A stretch of DNA of 64,000 nt. Source: Crocodylus rhombifer. Taxonomy: Eukaryota; Chordata; Crocodylia; Crocodylidae. The notes under the pieces were generated by a model. It saw nothing but the letters and a program-made list of their open reading frames with translations. It searched no databases and was not told where the DNA came from. The position numbers and the translations under genes are program-made. The first letter of the stretch is position 1. Every line of letters starts with the position of its first letter. Shown here one piece after another: positions 12,095 through 22,989 of the stretch. The stretch covers positions 409,349-473,348 of the forward strand of contig JAVSML010025185.1 of NCBI GenBank assembly GCA_038503035.1. Direction: 5' to 3'.

Positions 12095-12173
12095 TCAGAT
12101 GCTATGAATGCTATAGTACACTGTATAGTACATATATACTATACGTACTGTATAGATCATTCATAGCATCTGA
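12095..12173. repeat. AT-rich palindrome, 16-bp perfect arms
   Basis: TCAGATGCTATGAATG at 12095-12110 is exactly the reverse complement of 12158-12173. The bases between are further imperfectly self-complementary (CTATAGTACA against TGTATAGAT-like), giving a 79-bp cruciform or hairpin. It may be the remnant of a small foldback element. Confidence 0.8.
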
Positions 12174-13043
12174 CAAAATAGGCTGTAGGCTATGAAATCC
12201 CTGCCTCCTGCTTCTGAATGATTTAGTCTACAAGGTGCCATCTGGTCATACATTTTACCTATATGTTATATTGTTAGTGAGAGGATGGAGGAGAATATAG
12301 GAGGAAAAAAGGAGGCGGGAGAACAGAGGTGGGGAAAGACATAACCATTAATTTTTTTCAAACAATTAAAAAACTAACATATGGAAACAAAAGGATAGAA
12401 TAAAGTTAGGGTAAGATAATGGCATGTAATGTTCAAAACACTTTACTAGCTATGCAGTTTTAGCTATTGTAAAGAGTTTATAAGGGTGTGGGGAGGGGAA
12501 GAAACTCATTAAGAACTCCTGTACAGGCATTTTAAACTTGTAGCTTATATACATACAAAAGCAGAACCAGGAGTGTTCAAAGGGAAAACTGAAACCCTAT
12601 CATTAGCATGCCTTTTTCTTCCATATGGGTATACCGGGCAACTGGGGGGAAAACTGTCTTAATAACAATCGTGTAGTATAGGAAACAGCACTTCATAATA
12701 CTTTACCAAGTGTTCTTCTTCATGTATAATTAACCTGGACACTGACTTATCTTTGGAATCTGGAATCAAAGTTCAGTAGAACTTCATGAGGATCATTCTA
12801 TAATGATATTTTTTTAACCTTGCAGCTTTTAGTCATCTAATCTAGAAAGAAAGATATAACCTGTCATCCATATTTACAGCTAAAAATCCCTATTTTTAAA
12901 TACTTGTAGTGAACTTTCTTATGAACTAAAATATATTAATTGATAATTCATCAATGACTTGCAAATAGCAGACATACAATCTGTCCTGGACACTTTGTGA
13001 ACTGAAAAATAAACATTAAAATAATGATTTATTTTATTATATA
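12174..13043. other. AT-rich intergenic DNA, nothing recognised
   Basis: No gene, domain or repeat boundary recognised. Confidence 0.5.
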
Positions 13044-13051
13044 CTGCTTCC
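13044..13051 (+). repeat. 8-bp target site duplication (left)
   Basis: CTGCTTCC here, matched by CTGCATCC at 15357-15364 (7 of 8). It flanks the hAT-type element 13052-15356. Confidence 0.75.
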
Positions 13052-15356
13052 TTGGGCTGCATAAAACAGCACCATTCCAATTTTATTTCCATTTTGATGA
13101 TTTGACGGAACAGCGTGTCGTTGAGTTTCGTTTCCTTCTAAAAGCACTATTCTGTTTCGTTTCATTGAAACTGTTTTGCTGTTTTGACACTGTTTTGACG
13201 TTTCACCCACAGGTTTTTATGGGGAAACAAAAAATGTAGCAGGTAGACAGATCAGGGGCTCACACACACCCCTGGAACGGCTTCAGGGGCTGTGCTGGAG
13301 TCCGCCCAGGGGTGCGAGGTTCTGATCTGCCTGCCACATGAGAGAAGCCAGGTGCTGCCACCTGGGACTTGCACCAGGAAGAGCAGTGCTGCTGCTGCTC
13401 CTAGCTGGCAGCACCCACTCCTCTCATCCTGCAGTCAAATCGGGGGCACGCACCTCGGGAGGACTGTGGCACAGCCCCCACAGCCTCCCATGGGGCGCTG
13501 GCCAATGTTCCCTCTAAGAAGTAGTGGTCCTTGAGCGCACTGCTTCAGTCCGTGAGCATGCCACTTCAGTCCTGCCTCCCCCTTTCGGTGCAGCGCAGTC
13601 CGCCGGTAAGTGTCCCAAAGTAAGTGTCCAGGTGAGAGCGGGCAGAGTTTGGCCACCACCCTTCTCCATGCTAACTGCTGCCCAGAGCAGCACAGTGGAG
13701 TGCTGTGGCCCAGCCATGGCCCTGACACAATTAATCGATAGAACTGAAAGAGCGGCACTGGGGCCGGCGTGGGACACTTACCTAAGGTAAGCTCCTTAGT
13801 CCTCATGCAGGGCAGTCAGCGGCTCCTCCCTGAGGCAAAGCAAGGCAGGGGCAGGGGCAGGGGCAGGAGCAGGGATGGGGACACGGATGGGGACAGGGGC
13901 TGGGGGCTGGCATGGGCTCCGCTGGCTCTGGGGAACTGCTCCGCTCCCCTGCATCACCTCAGGGAGTGAGCAGGCTCATGGTGTCAGGGCTGGGGAGTGG
14001 AGCAGTTCCCTGGAGCCAGCAGAGCTTCATGCAGGGCAGGCAGAGGCTCATCCCCAAGGTGAGGCAAGGCAGGGCTGGGGGCTGGGGGCTGGTGTGCGCT
14101 CTGCTAGCTCCGGGGAACTGCTCCACTCACCAGCCCTGATGCCATGTGCCTCCTCACTCCCCAAGGTGATGTGGGGGAGTGGAGCAGTTCCCCAGAGCCA
14201 GCAGAGCCTGCACCAGCCCCCAACCCCAGTCCCAGCCCCCAGCCCCATCCCTGTCTCTGTCTCCAGCCCCAGCCCCACCCCTGCCTCACCTCACCCCACC
14301 TAGTCTCGGGGAGGAGCTGCTGCCTGACCTGCATGAGGAGTGAGGAGCTTATCTTCAGTAAGTGTCCCACACTGGCCGCGGTGCCTCCGCCACACTCCAT
14401 GCCCAGATTCTTTCTGGGCCGGTATACATCCTTAAAAAGTTTGTGCAGAAAGATTTTTACTTGTGTGCGGCCATGCACACATGTAGCTTAGAGGGAACAC
14501 TGGTGCTGGCAGGTCCCTAATCTACCTGCCAGCTGACAGGAGCTGGGTGCTGCCACCTGGGGCCAGTGGCAGCCAGGGCTGTCCCTGGGGGAGTGAATCA
14601 GGGCAATGGCCCCAGGCTTTGGTGGGCCCCGCACAGCAACTCTGCACTGCCGCCAGCTTCACATCTGGCCATTTCCTACCCTCCCCGTCCTACCGCTCGC
14701 TACCCTACCCCTGCTCAGTTCGTGCAGGGACCTGCCCCTGCCTCAATCCTGAATACCACCAATGTGGGGGGGCAGGGATATTCAAAGAAGCTACCACCAC
14801 CAATGTGGAGTGAGTGACCAGATGCAGAGCTGGTGCCAGCAGCAACACAGAGTCACTCCGGCAGGGCCCAGGGTGGTCATCTGGCAGGCAGATCAGGGGC
14901 CCACCGGCACCCCCAGGAGAGCTATGTGGGATGTGCCAGTGGTGCACGCCCCTGATCTCTCTGCCAGATGACAGAAGCCATGTGCTGCTGCCTAGGACCA
15001 GCAGCAGCACCAAACTTCCTGGCGCTGGGTGCGGGATGTGCCCAGCACTGGTCTGTCATCTGGCAAGCAGATCGAAAGCCCAGCCCCCACAGCCCTCCTG
15101 GAGGTGTGGGCGAGCCCCAAATCTGCCTGTTGGATGACAGGAGGCAGGTGCTGCTGGCTGAGACAGGTGCTGAAGCCAGTAAGCCTGCCTTTGAAACTTG
15201 AAACATTTCAAAACTTTTGACACGTTTTGGGTTCCCTTGTTTCATTTAAAAGCTCTTCCAAAGGTTTTTGTTTCACTTTGATTTCACCATTTGAAGTTCA
15301 AAGTGCATTAAAATAGCTTCGAAACAAAACACTGGGCAAAATTTTGCACAGCCCTA
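13052..15356. mobile_element. Non-autonomous hAT-type element (TAGGGCTGTGCAAAA family), with nested insert
   Basis: The right end reads ATTTTGCACAGCCCTA and the left end TTGGGCTGCATAAAA, an inverted pair of the TAGGGCTGTGCAAAA type. An 8-bp near-perfect target duplication flanks it. Subterminal parts consist of GTTTCGAAAC/AAAACAG-type inverted blocks (13080-13240 and 15185-15330). The GC-rich middle holds tandem copies of a CTGCC...GATGACAGAAGC...GTGCTGCTGCC-type unit (13245-13495, 14508-14600, 14870-15180). The short ORFs are repeat-derived and not genes. The same family occurs at 53455-55119 and as fragments at 42924-43184, 46965-47083 and 48020-48760. Confidence 0.82.
13503..14502. mobile_element. 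Nested 1,000-bp hAT element (CAGTGTTCCCTCTAAG ends)
   Basis: It begins CAATGTTCCCTCTAAG and ends CTTAGAGGGAACACTG, 16-bp inverted ends with one mismatch. It is flanked by GCGCTGGC (13495-13502) and GTGCTGGC (14503-14510), an 8-bp duplication with one difference. The interior has no transposase. It carries a GGGGCA/GGGGAC minisatellite near 13850-13905 and repeated inverted blocks around GGGGAACTGCTCC (13934, 14113; reverse complement at 14000, 14181). It therefore landed in the outer hAT element after that had inserted. Confidence 0.88.
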
Positions 15357-15364
15357 CTGCATCC

Positions 15365-16154
15365 CTATCTTGCCCATGAGTTTTATATATATTTTTCAAT
15401 TCAACCTGGGCAAATAAATTGTAAATTTAAACTATGGTGTAAAGGATGGGACAGGCATTCTCTTAAAACAAAGTGGATATATATACAAGAGTTGAAAATG
15501 AGATTATACAATTATTACAAAAAAACCCTACTTTAATATATTCTTATTATCAACCTTTTAAAAATAAAATTCTCTCCAAAAGGCTCAAATATCCGATAGC
15601 TATGAGAGAAGGCTTAATTTTTCTGTATATAATCATTTAAATTATGTTTCTCAAGCACTAAAACATCTTCACTCAAACATATAATTTTGTACTAGGCTTG
15701 CAGCAAAAAATATTCATAGCAAATCTTTTCTTTTTATTCATCCCTCTTTAAATCTTCAAGATGAAAAAGGACCAAGATATTTTGAAATTTTAAAAATTAT
15801 GTTAACATTTTTCTTTTAATAATTCTACTTATCACAGTTGCCCATGAAGGGCCCAGTCAAGATGAGAACCATTGTGCTAGGTAGGGACAGTGCAAACATA
15901 AAATACAGCAATAATCTCAACATATTATACAATAGAAATTTTCAACCCCCTGCTGCCCTGCAACTGATCTAATCTTCACCACATGCACAGCCCTACAGTC
16001 ACTGTGTAGTCCTCAAATTTGTGTGACAACAGATAACATAGCTACATTTGACTACAGAACTTCACTAAGGCAGATTTGCCTCAGCAGGTAGCACAGAGAG
16101 AGAAGAGTAGGGTCTTTGCAAAGTGATTTCTGGAACTATGGGAATGTTTTGCGG
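15365..16154. other. AT-rich intergenic DNA, nothing recognised
   Basis: No gene or repeat boundary seen. Confidence 0.5.
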
Positions 16155-17610
16155 TGACTTGTCCTAGGCCCAGTGCTGTTCAACGTGTTTATTAATTATT
16201 TGGATGCTGGCACAGAAAGCTTCATAAGCAAGTTTGCAGACAGCATGAAATTGGGAAGGATTGTGAGCACACTGAAGGACAGAAGTGCAACTCAGAAGGA
16301 TCTTGACAGACTGGAAAACTGGGGTGAAGCTAACAGGATGAAGTTCAATGCTGACAAATGCAAGGTGCTATACTTCAGGAAGAATAATCAAAACAACATA
16401 TACAATATGGGTGACACCTGGCTCGATGGCAGCACTACAGAGAAGGATCTGGGAGTCTTGTTAGATCCCAGACTTAATATGCAGCTGCACAAAAAGCAAA
16501 TGCAGTTGTAGGGTTCATCAATAGCAGCATTAGGTACAAGACACAGAAAGTGATAGCATCTCTATTTGGCACCAGTTAGGTCTTGTCTAGAGTACTGTGT
16601 GCATTGTTAGGCTTCACATTTTAAAAGGATGTGGAGAGGTTAGAGAGGGTCCAGAGGCAGGTGACAAATATGATAAAGGTCTTGGAAAGCAAATCACATG
16701 AGAAGAGGTTGAAGGTGCTAGGCATGTTCAGTTTGCAGAAAAGGAACTTAAGAGGGGACAGAATAGCAGTCTTCAAATACTTGAAGGCCTGCCATAAAGA
16801 GGAAGGAAAATACCTTTTCTCACTGTGGAGAGTAGGATGCAGACTAATGACTTGAAGTTTCAGCAGAGTAGGTTTAAAATGGATATCAGGAAAAACTTCA
16901 ATTGTTATAACAGTGAGGCAATGGAATAGACTGCCCAGGTGAGTTGTGGACTCGCCATCACTGAAGGTGTTCAAGAAGAGGTTGGAGAGCCACTGGTCAG
17001 GGCTGATGTATGCATAGCTATGCCTAGGTTGCTGTTTAGCTCATGGACCTTTGAGGGAATTCTACACCATACCCCAACCCCACTTTCTGCTATGTGTTAG
17101 GATTTTAAAATTATTATTAAGCCTTATGCAGAGGCACGGATGTTGGTCAAAACTGGGGACTTTGATGGGTGTGCCAGTGCTCCTGGTGGGACTTAAAGCT
17201 GAAGGCTCCTGCCTAGAAGGTCTCAGGCCCCCCCTCAGAGTCAGACCAATCACCGTATTTGGGGTCAGGAAGGAATTTTACCCTATCGTCAGACTGGTAT
17301 GGACTGTAGAGGTGTTTCTCTTCCTCTGTAGAAGGGGACAGAGTTCTCTACCCAGGATCTCTTTACTGTAAATTAACAACATTTTACAGAAGCAGGACAT
17401 TGGCTGCCATAGTTCCCCTGCTTTATCTGTGGCAAGTTATAGGGTTATAGCTTGTCTTGTGCTAGGGTTTACTGTGTAGTTTTGCTAAGAGGTTATATTA
17501 TGGATTTGTATAGGATGATTTGGATAGGGATGATCCTACCTCAGGCAGGGGCTGGACTAGATGACCTATGGAGGTCCCTTCCAGCTTTATCTCTCTATGA
17601 TTCAGTGATC
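16155..17610 (+). mobile_element. 5'-truncated CR1/L3-like LINE relic
   Basis: It starts inside the RT domain at the LGPVLFNVFIN motif (about 16163-16200) and passes a degenerate catalytic motif C (FADS in place of FADDT, near 16230). The CR1 block DLDRLENW...NADKCKVL follows, then KDLGVLLD. It continues in another frame after 16511 (ERLERVQRQ at 16633-16660), and ends in a 3' UTR with CCTCAGGCAGGGGCTGGACTA, a variant of the CR1 end, and a CTATGATTCA tail near 17597-17606. The loss of the second motif C aspartate and the frameshifts make it dead. Confidence 0.88.
16173..16855 (+). pseudogene. CR1/L3-like reverse transcriptase fragment
   Basis: Two open pieces (16173-16511 and 16631-16855) encode the palm C-terminal part, thumb and distal region of a CR1-clade RT. 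Visible are the DKCKVLYF block, the TTEKDLGVLLD block, then ERLERVQRQVTNMIKV and SLQKRNLRGDRIAVFKYL. A stop at 16509-16511 and a frame change separate them. The catalytic YADD-equivalent is mutated, so no activity is expected. Confidence 0.85.
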
Positions 17611-17689
17611 TCTCTCTTATTCAATACCTTCCCTAGCATCCACCAGTTATGGGTTTAGAGATGTCAGAGGAAACATATCCAACTATTAT

Positions 17690-18873
17690 GTTCAATAGCT
17701 ATTAATAGATATATCATCCATGAATTTATCCATTCCCTTTTTGACTCTGGCTATGCTATCTGCGTCCGTAAGTTAACTATACATGAATTCCATAAGTTAA
17801 CTATGTATTGCATAGAAAGTACTTTCCCTTGCTAATTTTAAACCTGTCACCTACTAATCTCGGTGAGTGCCCTCTAGTTCTCATATTGTGGAATTTGGTG
17901 AACAACAGTTCCATGTTCACTTGGTCCATACCCTGCATGATTTTATAGCGTTCTCCCATATCCCCCTCAGCCTTCTACCTTCCAAACTGAAGAGTCCTAG
18001 CCTTTACGGTTTCTCCTAGTATGGCAACTGCTCCAGCCCCCTAGTCATTTTGGTTACTGTCTCTCTCTATACCTTTCCTAATTGTACTACTTCCTTTTTA
18101 AGATGTGAAGATCAGAATTCACACATATTCAAGATGTGGTCTCAACATGAATCTGCTTAATAACGCAATGATGTTCCCTCCATTTTTTTAATTCCCATCT
18201 TAATCATGGCAAAATTTTATTGCCTTTTTTACACATTGAGCTGATGTATTTAAAGAACAATCTACAGTGACTCCAAGGTCTCTCTCCTGAGTCGTAATAG
18301 CTAATTCAGAGCCTAACATTGTGTAGTTGAAGTTATTTTTCCCCACATGCATTACCTTGCACTTGTCAACATTTAAATGCATCTGCCTTTTTTTGTGCAC
18401 ACACTTATCTTAATGAGATATTTCTGCAGCTCTTCTCTATCAGCTTGGGACTTGACTACCCTGAAAAATTTGGTATCATCTGCAAACTTGGAGATTTCAC
18501 TGTGCACCCCTATTTCCAGGCCATTGATAAAAATGTTGAAAAAATACCGTATAGATCCCTGTGGGACTGCAGTTTTGATCTCCCTCCATCCTGAAAAGTG
18601 ACCATTTAGCTTACTCTTTGCTTCCTATCTCTCAACCAGTTCTCAATTCAAAAAAGGGCCTTCCCATCAATCCTGTGGCAATGCAGGTTTTTTTCAAGCC
18701 TTTGGTAAAAGACCCTGTCAAATGCTTTTTAAAAGTCCAACTTTATTATGTCAGCTGGATTGCCCATGTCCACATGCTCATTGACACCCTCAAAAAACTC
18801 CACCAGTTTGATGAAGCAGGATTTCTCTTTACAAAAGCCATGTTGGCTCTTCCCCAGCAGACCATATTTGTAA
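17690..18873 (-). mobile_element. CR1/L3-like LINE relic on minus strand, 3' portion
   Basis: On the minus strand this is the RT-to-3'-end part of a CR1/L3-like LINE. The open piece 18400-18200 encodes HLNVDKCKVMHVGKNN and ERDLGVTVDCSLNTSAQC. The strand then continues down to about 17690 with the characteristic RT distal region. It lies tail to tail with the + strand LINE ending at 17610. A hAT MITE interrupts it at 18882-19173, and it resumes at 19182. Confidence 0.85.
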
Positions 18874-18881
18874 GACTCACT

Positions 18882-19173
18882 CAGAGGCAGGACTAGGGAG
18901 GGGTTTGGGGGCTATAGTCACCTCAAAAATCACCTTAGCCTCCACCCCAGAACCATCCCTCCCAGAACAGCCCCTATCCAAGCCCCTTGCCCCAGGCTGT
19001 CACCCCCCCGTGCCTGCCCACAGCCTGCAGAGGCACAGCACCTTAAGTGGATATTGTTAGAAAACAAATAAGTATGTTTGACCAGAAGATGTATATTACA
19101 GCTCCCCCAATTTTATGTCTAGCCCACCTCAGCCCCCCTGTCCCCTACCAGGAAGAGGCTGATCCCACCACTG
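18882..19173. mobile_element. 292-bp hAT MITE inserted in the LINE
   Basis: It begins CAGAGGCAGGACTAG and ends CTGATCCCACCACTG, inverted ends matching at 10 or more of 15 positions. GACTCACT occurs exactly at 18874-18881 and 19174-19181, a perfect 8-bp target duplication. The LINE sequence reads through the empty site. It is G/C-rich and has no ORF. Confidence 0.9.
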
Positions 19174-19181
19174 GACTCACT

Positions 19182-19315
19182 GGTCTGTAGTTTCTAGGAT
19201 TGCTTCTGGAGCCTTTTTTGAAGGTGAGCATCCTGCTGGCAACCCACCAGCCCTCTGGTCCAGAGGCCATTTGTAATGATAGGTTACATATTATTACCAG
19301 CAACTCACTACATAT
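19182..19315 (-). mobile_element. CR1/L3-like LINE relic, continuation upstream of the hAT MITE
   Basis: The minus strand encodes the RT entry block FKKGSRSNPRNYRPVSP at about 19230-19175, the same LINE as 17690-18873 split by the hAT MITE. The element fades out near 19315, its 5' truncation point. Confidence 0.82.
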
Positions 19316-20004
19316 ATGGAACCTGCCCCCAGGGCATGTAATCATAGGTTGCACTCAGTACAATAAACTGAGTAGCCCCCACCCTGCTACTGGACTTCAA
19401 CTGCATTTTTTTTCTAATGGTATAATAGCAGAATAGCAATAGGAACGCTTGTACACACTATACTGCTAGTTTGAACAAAGGCAGGAGATAACTGAGATTT
19501 CTCCAGAAGATTCTCATGAGCTTGCCAACCCAGTTTTGCAGGCTCATGAGTTTTGAATCATTTAGATAAATCTCCAGATTTTGGGTTTCTTATCCAAACA
19601 GAAAACAAAAGCTGAATCTTCCAATATTTGATCATCGGTATCACCTGTCAAAACGATCTGTAATCTGTTAATACTGTAATGTCTTAAGAATATAAAAATG
19701 TGTACAGTTGAATCCTGAAACATTATATAATGGTGTCAGTGTTGGCATGTAAGCTGACGTATACAATGATTTGTTCTTGATTTTTTTTGGACAAAATCAT
19801 GAAGTAAGTTTTGCCTGTATTTCCTAATAAATCTGATATTAACTTAAATCTCTTACGGATTGCATTGCTCACCAAATGTTATGTAGCTAAATCAAAGAGT
19901 TTGCTGTAATAAAATTGTAAGTGTAACCCATACTACCTACAATGTCAATGAAATCCATTCCATTACCAACAAAAACAAAGTAAGGAAGATAAAGAAAACA
20001 GAAT
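19316..20004. other. AT-rich intergenic DNA, nothing recognised
   Basis: No gene or repeat boundary seen. Confidence 0.45.
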
Positions 20005-20085
20005 ATTTAAGCTTATGGAGAAGCTTCCATAAGTTTAAATCTTCCATAAGCTGCTTCTAGCCAACATATCCTTGTTGGCTAGAAG
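20005..20085. repeat. Two adjacent short hairpins
   Basis: First hairpin 20005-20040: arms of 15 bp (ATTTAAGCTTATGGA, one mismatch) with a 6-base loop. Second hairpin 20054-20085: 13-bp perfect arms (CTTCTAGCCAACA) with a 6-base loop. CTTCCATAAGC recurs between them. No coding context. It could be transposon-end debris or a fold-forming non-coding segment. Confidence 0.75.
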
Positions 20086-20630
20086 AGCATTTTCAGGTAA
20101 AGATGGTTTTGAAGCACCCTGCCCCTGGATTTCAACTCCCTAAAGAAAAAAAAATAATGTAAAAATGTATTTGCTCACTTGGCCTGCTTGTATTATAGAC
20201 AGATTATACAGGGCTGGAGAGAGACTTAGCCTGCAATACCTTAGAGCGCAAGGCACTCTTACATAGTCCCATCAGCATCCATTCCATTTTGGCAACTATA
20301 TAGCTATTCAATGGTACAGAGCCCTTTACATTGCCACTGGATAATGCCTCTGAACATGTGACTAGGTATGACCTTTTTAACCCCATGTCATGTGGCTGGA
20401 GCCAGAAAATGAATATCAAAATCTAGCCAGTTCTAATATGTGACAGATTTTTTTCACATGCATCAAGAATGGATTTTACCATGAAGGAATATTCAGGGAA
20501 ATGGCACTTAGCTCTTCAGTGGACAACATACAATCACAACTAGCTAGCACTTTTTGTTTAGTCATTTATTTCTCTTTAAAAAAATCTGTAAGAGGTTTAT
20601 TCTGTTCTTACAGGCACTGATATAAATCAG
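20086..20630. other. Intergenic, nothing recognised
   Basis: AT-rich unique-looking sequence. Confidence 0.45.
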
Positions 20631-20632
20631 TA

Positions 20633-21102
20633 CAGGTTTCTCTCGCTTTATGCTGTACATGCGTTCCTGGAAAACAGGGCATAACTCAAATTGGCATAAA
20701 GGGAACCCACTTTACAATGTAACAAATAGAGATATGTTCCAAGACCTCAACTGTACTGATCCCCACACCCATTGCTACCACTTTTACAAGGCAGTTTTGG
20801 TACTCACCAATAGCAGACAGTATACACAAGCATAGGGTGGTGGTGAACATTACCGCAATGGGGATGGCAACTACAGAAACACATCACAGACAACAAGCAA
20901 GGAGCACAGATCCACACAGGAGACTATATTTCGGTGCACATCACTCTCACAATGTACCATACAAAGCAGCTAACTGTGGGCTACCACACTAATCGCATAT
21001 GAGTGAATTTCCCTTGCATATAACAATTTTTTGGTATTAAAAGGGTTATCACATAACAATGAATTCACACATACAGAACCCACATAAAATGAAGGAAACC
21101 TG
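20633..21102. mobile_element. Mariner/Tigger-like MITE
   Basis: It begins CAGGTTTCTCTCGCTTTATG and ends CATAAAATGAAGGAAACCTG, 20-bp inverted ends with few mismatches. TA on each side (20631-20632, 21103-21104) is the target duplication of the Tc1/mariner superfamily. At 470 bp it has no transposase ORF, so it is a non-autonomous copy. Confidence 0.85.
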
Positions 21103-21234
21103 TAATACTTCCACTGCAGTCAAGCAAAATAACAAAACTAAGACACAGAATCAGTAACATAGCAAGGCCACAGGTACATAAATAAGTTACTTTGAGGAGC
21201 AGAAGAGTGGGACTTCACCATGCATCAGCTACAC

Positions 21235-21853
21235 CAGTGGTTCTCGAAGGGCTTCTTTACACATGCTCTGGAGTATGGAGGGATGCTTTAATTAGAGCAG
21301 ATCTCAGGACCCACTCTAATTAAAGCTCCCACAGCATCTCATGTACTCAGCATCCCACATTTCAAGGCCATGTTTCAAAGTTATTCAACAACCTTTAGTT
21401 AAAGTGTCCCAGCTGCTATTTTGAAGCATGGGGTTGCAGAATACACATGATACCAAGGCTGCTGGAACACGATTAATTGAGTCTGCTCCAATGTATTCTA
21501 ATTAGAACATTTGGGAGCAGGCATCAGGCATGTGAGGAGGTGCCCACACTTTTTAGGCTCAAGGTACCACATGTTAGAAACAAGACACTGCTCAATGCCC
21601 CCTTTTTTTTTGTTTTTTTTACTCATTTTTGGACTATGAATATACAATGTTTCTGCTGAACACAAAAAGAACACAAAAAGACTGCAGCAGGTCAGAATGC
21701 TTTGAATAGTATGAATACATATTTGAAATCCCTGGGTTTATCTTGTGAATCTTGCTGCACACCTAACAGTAATAACATTGTATGGCACCTTGAGGCACCC
21801 TTAAAGGGTTTCAAGGACCCCAGGGTGCCACACCACACTTATGAGAATCACTG
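21235..21853. mobile_element. hAT element with CAGTGGTTCTC ends, carrying a nested MITE
   Basis: It begins CAGTGGTTCTC and ends GAGAATCACTG (inverted, one mismatch). The flanks are AGCTACAC (21227-21234) and AACTACAT (21854-21861), 6 of 8 matching, as expected for an old hAT insertion. A 297-bp MITE sits 14 bp inside the left end. The right half retains TTTTTAGGCTCAAGGTACC-type sequence and has no ORF. Confidence 0.8.
21249..21545. mobile_element. MITE, PIF/Harbinger-like, nested in the hAT element
   Basis: It begins GGGCTTCTTTACACATGC and ends GCATGTGAGGAGGTGCCC. The inside repeats the palindromic blocks seen at 10263-10560: TTTAATTAGAGCA with CACTCTAATTAAAG, and CATTTCAAGG-type with TTTTGAAGCATGGGG. 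Removing it rejoins the hAT sequence (CTC[A/G]AA...CTTTTTAGG) with about 3 duplicated bases. Confidence 0.78.
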
Positions 21854-22135
21854 AACTACATCATAGTAACTGCATAGTCTTCCTCCTTAATAACTAAAAG
21901 TAATTTACTTCAAGTAACTGAAAATAAATTGAAGTAATTTATTTCTTTTGGAAGAGTGGTGAACAACGGTGGTTTAACCTTTTGTTCACCACAAAGTAAA
22001 GGTATGCCAACATTTAGTTAGTGCAATAAATCCCCTCTCTCCTTTAGCTCCTGGTAACTTGTTCTTGTGGTTGTGATGAAGGAGGGTAAGTGGGGTGATT
22101 TCTAGTCTGCAGTTCTAGTGGGGAACATTTTGGGG

Positions 22136-22980
22136 GCTCTGTGTGAGGATGTAAATAGCTGCTGTAAATAGTTTAAGTAGGGCATCTAGATGCCCTTTTT
22201 ACCCCAGGGGGAGATGACAGTCTAGCTTGGCAGAAGGTTGCAGAGACTGCTCCCTAATTGGTTTTCCATGACATTACGTTTAATTGTATTGGGTGACAGT
22301 TAATCCCTGTGTTAATACTATAGTTTTGCTGAGAGTGTGGCTGCTTCTGCCAGAGAAAAAATGAGGCTCTGAAGCTGCTGGAATGAGAGAGGAGAGTGGT
22401 CCTAGAGAGAACAGAGTAGAAAGAAAAGAGTAGTCCCAGGGAAGAGAGAGAGAGAGAGAGAAAGGAATAGTACCAGGAAGGAGAGAGTGGAGAGTAACCA
22501 AGGATCCAAGTGTTGGTGTCACTGGGCATAACCCTAGGTAACTCAGAGGGATGGAAGACCACGAGTGTCGATGAAGCCCCTCTGCTCTAGGCCCAGGCGA
22601 GCCAGGGCCCCCCCTTGCCCAACCTTTGTAACCCTTTCTTTGGCTCCTGTAATCTCCTGTCCTTCTGGAAAACAGGATGAGTAGCAAGCTGAAACTGTTA
22701 TCTGTGGAATGCAAGGGTACCGCTCAGAGAGAGAAGGGAGGAGGGAAAGGGGAGGAGGAAGGGGGCCAGCTAGTGGAAAACTACTGTAGAAATGACCAGG
22801 GTATAAATATACACTGTTGCAGGGCTAGGGGTGCAGGATTTGAGACCATACAGTCTCCCTGTGCCTTTTACTTGAGCTCAGATAAACTCTGTCTACTTCT
22901 CCCCCCAGTGTGTTTATTGGCGTGACGCACACCAGGCAACGAACCCAATTGTTGCCTCCCTTGGGCACCTTGTGCCGGCA
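22136..22980 (+). mobile_element. LTR-like element, boundaries uncertain
   Basis: The stretch has LTR-like organisation on +. A TGTGTGAGGATGTAAATAG start is followed by a GA-rich region, including (GA)n at 22442-22463. A TATA-like GGTATAAATATAC lies at 22799-22811, and ATAAACTCTG near 22882 may be a polyadenylation signal. It ends near GGCAACACA at 22988. No flanking duplication could be confirmed, and no gag or pol was identified downstream. Confidence 0.4.
22442..22463 (+). repeat. (GA)n microsatellite
   Basis: An uninterrupted run of about ten GA units inside the LTR-like region. Confidence 0.9.
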
Positions 22981-22989
22981 ACACAGGGG

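Noticed and set aside
13292..15245. Many overlapping GC-rich ORFs on both strands
   Set aside because: They come from tandem and inverted modules of two nested hAT elements, with open frames on both strands at once and no domain.
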